12,142 nucleotides of DNA from Flavobacterium sp. Its GTDB lineage: Bacteria; Bacteroidota; Bacteroidia; Flavobacteriales; Flavobacteriaceae. Location: positions 1 to 12,142 of the forward strand of contig JASLHL010000114.1 in assembly GCA_030152225.1 (NCBI GenBank). The letters run 5' to 3'. Made by a program: the position numbers and the translations under genes. Shown in pieces: positions 6,679 to 12,142 of the stretch (position 1 is its first letter; each line of letters starts with the position of its first letter). The notes under the pieces are model-generated. The model was not told where the DNA came from. It saw only the letters and a list, made by a program, of their open reading frames with translations, and made no database searches.

Positions 6679-7032
6679 CTACAAATACCGGTTTTTGTAA
6701 CCATAAACACAATGTCGACATCCATTTTGGCAACATTGTCCTTTGAGCAAATGATACAATGCTGTAAAGACAAAATACCCATTTTCGATATAGTAGTGTT
6801 TGTCTTCAATCATCTCACTGCGTTTACGTGGAAAGTCACTGATTTTTGCTTCCGCTACCAATTGATCCATTTGCACTAAACACGACGTGCATAAACACTT
6901 GTGAAAAGAACTACGCAAGAATGCCTTGGTATCAGTATGAATTTTAATTTGAGCACAATCACATTGTCCAATCGCATCGGGTTGACAGCTAATAGGTACC
7001 TTACAATGGGTGCATACTTTATTTTTTGCCAT
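6679..7032 (-). CDS. Cysteine-rich CWC domain fused to DUF5522 domain
   Basis: 117 residues with twelve cysteines, so metal binding is likely. The N-terminal part (about 5-55) has a Cys pattern C7-x2-C10-x5-C16-x7-C24-x-C26 and then C46-x-C48-x2-C51, the type called cysteine-rich CWC. The C-terminal part (about 78-113) reads YYIENGYFVFTALYHLLKG and then CCQNGCRHCVYG, matching DUF5522, with cysteines at 100, 101, 105 and 108. No signal peptide or membrane helix is present, so it should be cytoplasmic. Its function is unknown; zinc or iron-sulfur binding is inferred from the cysteines only. It starts 6 bases after the COG3014 gene stop, so it is probably translated from the same message. Confidence 0.8.
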   Translation of the reverse strand: MAKNKVCTHCKVPISCQPDAIGQCDCAQIKIHTDTKAFLRSSFHKCLCTSCLVQMDQLVAEAKISDFPRKRSEMIEDKHYYIENGYFVFTALYHLLKGQCCQNGCRHCVYGYKNRYL

Positions 7033-7038
7033 ACTTTC

Positions 7039-8463
7039 TTATCGCATTGTTGCAAAATTGTAAAACTTCAAGCCTCCATTGGATTCAATTTCAACTTCTT
7101 GTTTTACGGATGGTCCATTAGGTCTTTGCAAGTCGAAGGCCAACTGATTTTTTCCTTTGGCTAACGGAACGCGTGCGTATTTTATTTCCGCAGGAAGGGT
7201 TTGCCAATTTCGGGTATCCGCTTTTTCTGAGAATAAGTTATACAACTGTAAGCCCAAACCTACTCCTTCTAACACTGCGTTATTATCATTGGATCTAGCC
7301 ACTGATTTGACGGCATATTCCGCTGATTTTTTAACAGCCAAACGCGTTAAAATTTTCCCTAATTCTTTTCCTGCTCGTTCTTGTAGGGTTGAAACCGCGA
7401 CCACATCAATATCTTGTACCTTTTCTAAAACATACGTAGCCGTGCCGTTTACCTGCACTTGGGCTTTAGCAAAAGGTACGGGTGTGCTAATATACTTGGG
7501 ATAAGCAATATTTACACTGTGTACATCGCTCAAATCTGTATGCCCAGCAATTCCAAAATCTAAGGGGATCATCACGCCTAAAGCATTAGTAAATACTAAA
7601 GCACCACTATCGCCTTTAATCAAAGAGAACATAATATTCTCTTCTTCTTTAATTGGTGCAGTTCCATTTTCCCAAAACACAACAAGTTCTCCACCCTCAG
7701 CGGCTTGAAAGGGTTTAAACGTCTTACCAAAATCTTTTTCAAACTTGCGTAGATCATTCGTAAACCCAAGTTTATAGGCCATATTCATGACATCATACTT
7801 TAAATTCTCTGGAATACTTACACCGTAGTACAGACCACCAACCGCACTTTGATACACTTCAACCGCATTGCGGTAAGCGATAAAAGCATCGTTGTAATTT
7901 CCTGTCGACTCGTAAATAAGTCCTTGTAAATTTAAAGAAAAAGCATCTTTAGAATAACGCGTAGTTTTATTACTGTACTTATCCCCTTGCTCATAGTTTT
8001 GGAGGGAAATACGACGAGCTTCTACTAGGGCTTCTTGTGATTGTCCGAGATATAAATAATTCAAGGCCTTATAATAGTGTAGCATAAAGATTTCAAACTC
8101 TTCTCCCTTATAACTTTGGGACATCGAATTTAAAAAGAGGCCAACCATTACATCACCAAATTTGGCAACCTGATCTTCAATTAAGAGATCGGCTTTATTT
8201 AGGTATTGGTTACTTAAGGTATAGTTCCCTTTTAAGTGTTCCACTCTTCCTTTTTCCATATAGAAAAGCAAGAGGTTTCTCGATTTTTGCAACAGTTTAT
8301 TTTTATCCAATGCACTCTCCGCTCCAGCATAGTCTTCGCGGATCATTCGTTGATAATAATCTGTAATTCGATCGTGATAGGTCGCGCATCCAAAGACGAA
8401 AAACATTAGCGCCACAGGCACTAATGTTTTTGTAATGGAAGATATGGTTCGATTGAAAACCAT
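7039..8463 (-). CDS. COG3014-family lipoprotein with TPR-like helices
   Basis: 474-residue predicted lipoprotein. The N-terminus has a hydrophobic segment (about 11-25) and a lipobox-like VFGC with Cys26. Residues about 60-205 look helical and TPR-like, for example GRVEHLKGNYTLSNQYLNKA, LNYLYLGQSQEALVEA and LIYESTGNYNDAFIAYRNAV. The second half is mixed and ends in an R-x-W-x-x-LP-x-x-I segment near 416-425 followed by a beta-rich tail, as I recall for COG3014 proteins. The function is not established. Relatives are often encoded beside LpoB-like lipoproteins, as here, with an 11-base gap, suggesting a joint envelope role. TPR-like repeats suit a protein-binding scaffold, which is inference. 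No acidic lipoprotein-export signal follows Cys26, so a periplasm-facing location is more likely than the surface. Confidence 0.8.
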   Translation of the reverse strand: MVFNRTISSITKTLVPVALMFFVFGCATYHDRITDYYQRMIREDYAGAESALDKNKLLQKSRNLLLFYMEKGRVEHLKGNYTLSNQYLNKADLLIEDQVAKFGDVMVGLFLNSMSQSYKGEEFEIFMLHYYKALNYLYLGQSQEALVEARRISLQNYEQGDKYSNKTTRYSKDAFSLNLQGLIYESTGNYNDAFIAYRNAVEVYQSAVGGLYYGVSIPENLKYDVMNMAYKLGFTNDLRKFEKDFGKTFKPFQAAEGGELVVFWENGTAPIKEEENIMFSLIKGDSGALVFTNALGVMIPLDFGIAGHTDLSDVHSVNIAYPKYISTPVPFAKAQVQVNGTATYVLEKVQDIDVVAVSTLQERAGKELGKILTRLAVKKSAEYAVKSVARSNDNNAVLEGVGLGLQLYNLFSEKADTRNWQTLPAEIKYARVPLAKGKNQLAFDLQRPNGPSVKQEVEIESNGGLKFYNFATMR

Positions 8464-8474
8464 TAATTATAAGT

Positions 8475-9086
8475 TTAGTTTTTTACGTATTTCGCTATTT
8501 TTTTGTCTCCGATCCAAACAACTTCATTTGTTTGTAAATTCGTTAATTCTAAATTAACTTGATAGTAAACAACTTTTTTCTTTTTGTGTGAATCTACAAT
8601 AGAGTTAATAGAACCTTGTAACATAAAGTCTGCCCCTTGTTCTAAACCGAATTGTTTCATAGAAGAAGCGGATGCATTGGTTTGTTGATCTGCTCTTTCT
8701 CCTCTAAGTTCGTCTCGTTTTTTACCTCCTTGTACCAAACGCACACGTCCAGATTGAATAAAAGATTGCTCTACATCTTTTACAAATGTTTCTGCATCAA
8801 TATGCTCATGGCTTTTGTTGTACACCATTCCCACGATCACAACTGGCTTTTTATTGTTGTTCTCATCTTGAAAGTCTCCAATCCATGTACCATCTAGTAC
8901 TTGTCTTGTCATTTGCTGAGCGACTTCTCTTGAATCTGAATTGTTCCATCTACCACTGATATCGATTGTTTCATCCGTGCTTACTCGTGTTACTTGACGA
9001 CCACAAGAGGTGATAAATAAACCTGATGCCGCTAAAATTGCAGCTAATGCTATCTTTCTAATTTGCATATTTTTTTTATTATTCAT
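8475..9086 (-). CDS. LpoB-like lipoprotein (penicillin-binding protein activator family)
   Basis: 203 residues from the ATG at 9086. It has a lipoprotein signal peptide with lipobox ITSC and Cys28. The globular part fits the LpoB family: ISGRWNNSDSREVAQQM (about 43-59), a central PVVIVGMVYNKSHEHID strand-loop (81-97), GADFMLQGSINSI (151-163) and a C-terminal LTNLQTNEVVWIGDKKIAK (181-199). In E. coli LpoB is an outer-membrane lipoprotein that reaches PBP1b and stimulates peptidoglycan synthesis; whether this homologue does so is unknown. A GTG at 9113 would overlap the preceding gene and place nine odd residues before the signal peptide, so ATG 9086 is preferred; ATG 9068 is also possible. It follows the small secreted-protein gene by 11 bases. 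Confidence 0.85.
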   Translation of the reverse strand: MNNKKNMQIRKIALAAILAASGLFITSCGRQVTRVSTDETIDISGRWNNSDSREVAQQMTRQVLDGTWIGDFQDENNNKKPVVIVGMVYNKSHEHIDAETFVKDVEQSFIQSGRVRLVQGGKKRDELRGERADQQTNASASSMKQFGLEQGADFMLQGSINSIVDSHKKKKVVYYQVNLELTNLQTNEVVWIGDKKIAKYVKN

Positions 9087-9097
9087 TATTTTTTCTA

Positions 9098-9496
9098 CTA
9101 AATAGAGAACCACCAGTTCCCAGTTCTAAAACCAATACGCGGAGACCAATTCCAATTGCTGTAGTTTCTATAGTAATTGTTGTATCCGTAGTTGTAGTTA
9201 TACCCATAATCAGAATAATACGAACGTCCGTATTTTGCCCTAGCCATGCGTTCTTCATGACGGTATTGTCGCTTCAACGCTTTGCGTTCTTGTTTTGCTT
9301 CATACCAGTCATACGCTTTGTATGTATTGTGTACCGTTTCACCTAAATTCACCAGAAGCGAATCCTTTTGTATCATGTATTTTTCCATACTTACACGATA
9401 GTTGGGATTTTGATCTAAGTTCGGTGTTTGTGCGCTTGCTTGATACGTAAACAAGCTACACATCATCAGTCCTAGTAACTTTATAACATTTTTCAT
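9098..9496 (-). CDS. Small secreted Tyr/Asn-rich protein of unknown function
   Basis: 132 residues, family not recognised. It has a clear Sec signal peptide (residues 1-22; hydrophobic core VIKLLGLMMCSLFTY, cleavage after ASA). There is no lipobox, so the mature protein should be free in the periplasm or secreted. Residues about 60-90 are charged and probably helical (EAKQERKALKRQYRHEERMA). The C-terminus (about 92-132) is very rich in Tyr, Asn, Gly and Trp, with a repeated YGYNYNYGYNN-like stretch. It is the first gene of the tight unit leading to LpoB and COG3014, with 11 bases to the LpoB start, so a shared envelope role is likely but inferred. A 53-bp gap separates it from mvaD; it holds only a one-mismatch -7 box (TAAATTTA). 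Confidence 0.75.
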   Translation of the reverse strand: MKNVIKLLGLMMCSLFTYQASAQTPNLDQNPNYRVSMEKYMIQKDSLLVNLGETVHNTYKAYDWYEAKQERKALKRQYRHEERMARAKYGRSYYSDYGYNYNYGYNNYYRNYSNWNWSPRIGFRTGNWWFSI

Positions 9497-9549
9497 AGCT
9501 TGAAATTTTTAGAATAAACACTATTTTTCTAATGTAAATTTAGCACTTT

Positions 9550-10641
9550 TTATTCAATTAATAAAGCTCCATTTCCCATTTTATCTTCAATAAAATGTTT
9601 ATTTTGACAAAATACACTTAAATCCGTACGGATAAACTCGAGTACCTCTTCTTTGACAGCTTCAGGAAAAAGCACGTGTACATTCGCTCCTGCATCTAAA
9701 GTAAAGCAAACAGGAATCGCTGTTTTCGCTCTAAATGCCCAAATACGCTCTATAATCTGTAAAGTATTAGGTTTCATCAAAATGAAGTACGGTAGAGAAG
9801 TCATCATCATGGCATGGAGAGTTAACGCTTCATGCTCTACCAAAGATACAAATTGCGCAAGATCACCTGTTTGCAGGATCTCTTTTAGTGCACTTAAATT
9901 TTGATGGGCTTGTTTAAAGCGTTCTATTGCGAACGGATGATTGTGCATTAAATCATGTCCCACTGTGCTAGAGACTTGTTTTTCTCCTTTATCTACCAAT
10001 AAAATTACATCTTGATAATTTTTGAAGTTTTCGTGTACCGCAAAAAGAGCTTCGATACCATATAGATCTGAACTTCCAGCTACGTCCTTTTGTTCGCCCC
10101 AAACGACAATTGAACCAACAATACTTCTACATGCACTTCCAGAACCCAAACGAGCTAAAAAAGAAGCTTTTTTATGAAAGTATGACTCTTCCATTGCCGG
10201 ATGAAGGAGCCGCTCCAAAGCCATAATATTCATCGCCATCGCTGCCATTCCTGAGGCGGAAGAAGCAATACCCGAACTATGCGGAAACGTATTGGTTGTA
10301 TCAATAGTAAAATGATACGCCTCAATATACGGACAGTAAGGTACTATACGCTCAAAGAACTTTTGTATTTTGGGTTTAAATTCCTCTTTGGGCTTCCCTT
10401 CAAATAACAAATCGAAATGAATGCCCTTTTCTTCTTTCTTTACAAAGGTCAAGGTAGTAATGGTCTTACAGTTACTCAAAGTAAAGCTCAAAGAGGGGTT
10501 CGCCGGAATTTGATCTTCCTTTTTGCCCCAATATTTCACAAGCGCTATATTACTAGGTGCACTCCAAGTAAACGTCCCACTTGCTACAGTACTTGCTACA
10601 GCATGTTGCGTATCAAATATAAAATCATGTGCGTTTGTCAT
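9550..10641 (-). CDS. mvaD: Diphosphomevalonate decarboxylase
   Basis: 363 residues from the ATG at 10641. This cytoplasmic GHMP-fold enzyme converts mevalonate 5-diphosphate to isopentenyl diphosphate with ATP and release of CO2. Signatures: SAPSNIALVKYWGKK with the substrate-site Lys at 35; NPSLSFTL; the phosphate loop FPHSSGIASSASG (119-131); GSGSACRSIVGS with the key Arg at 172; and LDAGANVHVLF with the catalytic Asp at 316. All key residues are present and the length is normal. An in-frame TTG at 10650 would add three residues, but the -7 box at 10659-10666 would leave almost no leader for it, so ATG is preferred. It is the first gene of the leftward cluster that also contains the mevalonate-kinase-type and prenyltransferase genes. 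Confidence 0.93.
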   Translation of the reverse strand: MTNAHDFIFDTQHAVASTVASGTFTWSAPSNIALVKYWGKKEDQIPANPSLSFTLSNCKTITTLTFVKKEEKGIHFDLLFEGKPKEEFKPKIQKFFERIVPYCPYIEAYHFTIDTTNTFPHSSGIASSASGMAAMAMNIMALERLLHPAMEESYFHKKASFLARLGSGSACRSIVGSIVVWGEQKDVAGSSDLYGIEALFAVHENFKNYQDVILLVDKGEKQVSSTVGHDLMHNHPFAIERFKQAHQNLSALKEILQTGDLAQFVSLVEHEALTLHAMMMTSLPYFILMKPNTLQIIERIWAFRAKTAIPVCFTLDAGANVHVLFPEAVKEEVLEFIRTDLSVFCQNKHFIEDKMGNGALLIE

Positions 10642-10658
10642 TCCTTCCAACTTTTTGA

Positions 10659-10666
10659 CAAAAATA
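10659..10666 (-). promoter_or_regulatory. Putative -7 box of mvaD
   Basis: The reverse strand reads TATTTTTG, matching TAnnTTTG, 17 bases before the ATG at 10641. An imperfect -33 (TGTG) lies 19 bases further upstream. It favours ATG 10641 over TTG 10650 as the start. Confidence 0.55.
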
Positions 10667-10850
10667 CTACCTTTTTATTATATACCACAGTTCCCTGTAG
10701 AGACAAAGGCTAAAACATCCTTCCATCTAGCTTTTTCGTTTACTCAACGCCACAATTCATTAGCTTAAACACAAGCAATACACGTATTAATAATAAAAAA
10801 CAAAAAAAAATTGTAAAAAAAATAAATTAATACTAACTTGGCTATATACC

Positions 10851-10862
10851 GAACGAACGAAC
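10851..10862 (+). repeat. (GAAC)3 tetranucleotide repeat before the membrane-protein gene
   Basis: Three exact copies of GAAC end 6 bases before the ATG at 10869. The preceding 10790-10840 is an A-rich tract. No TAnnTTTG box is seen here, so the promoter of the gene is not identified. Confidence 0.6.
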
Positions 10863-10868
10863 AAAAGC

Positions 10869-11486
10869 ATGAAAAAATTACACCTTGCAACGATAGCTTA
10901 TAAATCGGAAGGTCTCTCTTCTGTTTTTATTTATACTGAGAAGCATTTTCTAAAGCAAATCAACACCGCTTCTCAAACGACTATCCTACTACATGACGAT
11001 ACAGAAGAATTAACCTTTATGTATGGAGATGCGCAGCAAACGCTGTCCTTAGCAGAACTAATACCAACAGAAAAGCAACGAATACTGCTAACAGAGAATA
11101 TGGTAATTCAAATTTGTTTACTACCTAAAATACCTTTTTTAGATCGCATCAATCTGATGCTAGGACTATGTTCAGGGTTACTAGCTATTGGCTATTCCTT
11201 TTTTGTTACATCCAACTGGAGGGAATTGCTGTTTTTATTAGGTAGCACCATTATTGTATTGTTGTTATTTATGATACTGTACAAACACCCCATTGAAAGC
11301 AAGCATTACAATCTACGCATGCTTTCAACCATCAGTGCCTTAATTTTGATTTTCCTATTAATTCCATTTGAAAACTGGACGCTAAAGACCCTACTTGGTC
11401 TATCAACCTTAACAGTAATTACGCGATTTATAAAACACTATAATCGCACATTGACGAAGCTCTACAATCCGTTCATTAAACCATAA
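10869..11486 (+). CDS. Hypothetical membrane protein with soluble N-terminal domain and four helices
   Basis: 205 residues, family not recognised. The first 90 or so are soluble in character and look beta-rich, with alternating polar and hydrophobic residues. Four probable transmembrane segments follow, near 94-112, 118-138, 150-166 and 171-187, then a short basic tail. There is no signal peptide; the N-terminal domain would most simply face the cytoplasm. I see no catalytic motif. It is divergent from mvaD across a 227-bp A-rich gap, starts after a small GAAC repeat, and ends directly in a terminator, so it seems to be transcribed alone. The good length, ATG start and terminator support a real gene; function is unknown. 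Confidence 0.75.
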   Translation: MKKLHLATIAYKSEGLSSVFIYTEKHFLKQINTASQTTILLHDDTEELTFMYGDAQQTLSLAELIPTEKQRILLTENMVIQICLLPKIPFLDRINLMLGLCSGLLAIGYSFFVTSNWRELLFLLGSTIIVLLLFMILYKHPIESKHYNLRMLSTISALILIFLLIPFENWTLKTLLGLSTLTVITRFIKHYNRTLTKLYNPFIKP

Positions 11487-11488
11487 AA

Positions 11489-11517
11489 AAATATGGAAGG
11501 GAAGACCTTCCATATTT
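11489..11517 (+). terminator. Terminator-like hairpin after the membrane-protein gene
   Basis: A perfect 12-bp stem (11489-11500 with 11506-11517) with a GAAGA loop begins 3 bases after the stop codon. The right arm ends in TTT followed by CTATT, so the T-tract is short. Confidence 0.7.
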
Positions 11518-11549
11518 CTATTAGCACTTACAAAATTACATACATCTTG

Positions 11550-11575
11550 AAATCAGAGTAAGCCTCTGATTTTTT
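11550..11575 (+). terminator. Second terminator-like hairpin, + strand
   Basis: A 9-bp stem (11550-11558 with 11564-11572) with a TAAGC loop runs into T residues to 11575. The polarity fits + strand transcription and not the convergent gene at 11680. It may be a back-up terminator for the membrane-protein gene. The rest of 11576-11679 shows nothing I can support. Confidence 0.6.
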
Positions 11576-11679
11576 AGTTGTGTGTTTGCCAAAGGAACAT
11601 AAAATTCCCGTGGATTCCACCCAAACAAAATAAACTTATCAACAATGTTATCACCAATTGTGTATCAATTAAGTTAAGT

Positions 11680-12142
11680 TTAAGACTTATAAAAATATTG
11701 ATTTACTTTTTCGAGAATCGCCTTTCTACTTTGTACGCTGATATAGTCCTCAGCAATGGGCTCACTGAACATAAACATTGGGTTTGCGGGAAATTCACTT
11801 GTGGCTCTAAAGAGTAAAAAATAGCTTTTTGTTTTGCGTCCAGAAGCGATCCATTCGTTTAATTTGTAGTAATCTGGTATTGATCGACGTTCGCGTACTA
11901 CAAGTAAAACATCATTTATCGCTGTCCATGGCAAGAATTTTTCCTTAAATAAGCTTTTGTACATCACGCCTTTTTCGTCAATGGTCACCTTTATAAAAAC
12001 AATTTTATACAGAAATACGAAAAACAAAAAGAACAAAATAACGGCTACCAATTTTACAATCCCAACGCCAACCAACAGAAAGAAAATGCCTGTCGATAAA
12101 AACGGACCTAAACAAATAACGAGAAGCAAGAGGCTACTACTT
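11680..12142 (-). CDS. Membrane-anchored hypothetical protein with PH-like domain, 5' end cut by window edge
   Basis: The frame stays open from the stop at 11680 to the right edge, so the N-terminus is missing; the TTG at 12129 is not a convincing start. The visible part begins in a hydrophobic helix (LLLVICLGPFLSTGIFFLLV), followed by a second one (VKLVAVILFFLFFVFLYKI). A soluble domain of about 100 residues follows, starting with a beta segment (KVTIDEKGVMYK), a W-x-x-I turn in LPWTAINDVLLV, and a C-terminal helix (SRKAILEKVNQYF). This layout resembles small bacterial PH-like proteins with two N-terminal helices, which is a tentative likeness. Function unknown. It is convergent with the membrane-protein gene at 10869-11486, and I see no terminator with its polarity. 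Confidence 0.7.
   Translation of the reverse strand, partial: SSSLLLLVICLGPFLSTGIFFLLVGVGIVKLVAVILFFLFFVFLYKIVFIKVTIDEKGVMYKSLFKEKFLPWTAINDVLLVVRERRSIPDYYKLNEWIASGRKTKSYFLLFRATSEFPANPMFMFSEPIAEDYISVQSRKAILEKVNQYFYKS

Noticed and set aside
6621..6809. 62-codon - strand frame overlapping the CWC/DUF5522 gene
   Set aside because: Other-frame shadow of the Cys-rich gene, whose motifs fix the true frame.
9098..9113. GTG at 9113 as start of the LpoB-like gene
   Set aside because: It overlaps the previous gene by 16 bases and puts nine residues before a signal peptide that begins well at ATG 9086.
3727..10641. The leftward cluster considered as a defence, secretion or mobile-element island
   Set aside because: All recognised genes are metabolic, envelope or RNA-modification families with similar base composition; there is no transposase, integrase, nuclease or toxin.
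10417..10768. Two + strand open frames antisense to the mvaD 5' end
   Set aside because: They overlap a fully conserved enzyme and its promoter and have no recognisable features.
11578..11817. 79-codon + strand frame near the right end
   Set aside because: Largely antisense to the membrane-anchored gene at 11680-12142, with a non-ATG start and no family likeness.

Overview
The window looks like core chromosome of a member of the Flavobacteriaceae (Bacteroidota). Evidence: AT-rich DNA; starts without clear Shine-Dalgarno sequences but preceded by TAnnTTTG-type -7 boxes of the Bacteroidota housekeeping sigma factor; protein families typical of flavobacteria (UbiA-type geranylgeranylglycerol-phosphate prenyltransferase, mevalonate-pathway enzymes, cysteine-rich CWC/DUF5522 protein, COG3014 lipoprotein). 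The genus cannot be fixed from the sequence alone; a Myroides- or Flavobacterium-like organism is my guess.

Left part (1-3523, mostly + strand). The first 30 bases hold the first ten codons of a leftward gene that looks like rsmG. It is divergent from a class I aspartate aminotransferase gene (145-1335), which ends in a strong terminator. Next come a Crp/Fnr-family regulator with a GTG start, an unusual intergenic stretch with a 21-bp tandem repeat, and a two-gene unit encoding a pirin-like cupin and a cytoplasmic YceI-family protein. A 19-bp perfect hairpin at 3586-3627 probably terminates transcription from both sides.

Central part (3727-10641, all - strand). Read in the direction of transcription: mvaD (diphosphomevalonate decarboxylase); a small secreted Tyr/Asn-rich protein; an LpoB-like lipoprotein; a COG3014 lipoprotein; a cysteine-rich protein joining CWC and DUF5522 domains; a mevalonate-kinase-type GHMP kinase; a UbiA-family geranylgeranylglycerol-phosphate prenyltransferase; and an RsuA/RluB/E/F-type pseudouridine synthase. 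mvaD, the GHMP kinase and the prenyltransferase form an isoprenoid/prenyl-lipid theme. Inside it sits a tightly packed envelope-lipoprotein unit with gaps of 6-11 nt. Further -7 boxes before the GHMP kinase and the pseudouridine synthase suggest sub-operons.

Right part (10869-12142). An unrecognised four-helix membrane protein on + is followed by two terminator-like hairpins. A convergent membrane-anchored, PH-like hypothetical gene is cut by the right edge.

I see no mobile element, CRISPR array, tRNA, rRNA, phage gene or obvious defence system. The most noteworthy items are the envelope module nested among mevalonate genes, the GGGP-type prenyltransferase in a bacterium, the CWC-DUF5522 fusion, the odd intergenic repeats, and promoter-based corrections of two start codons.
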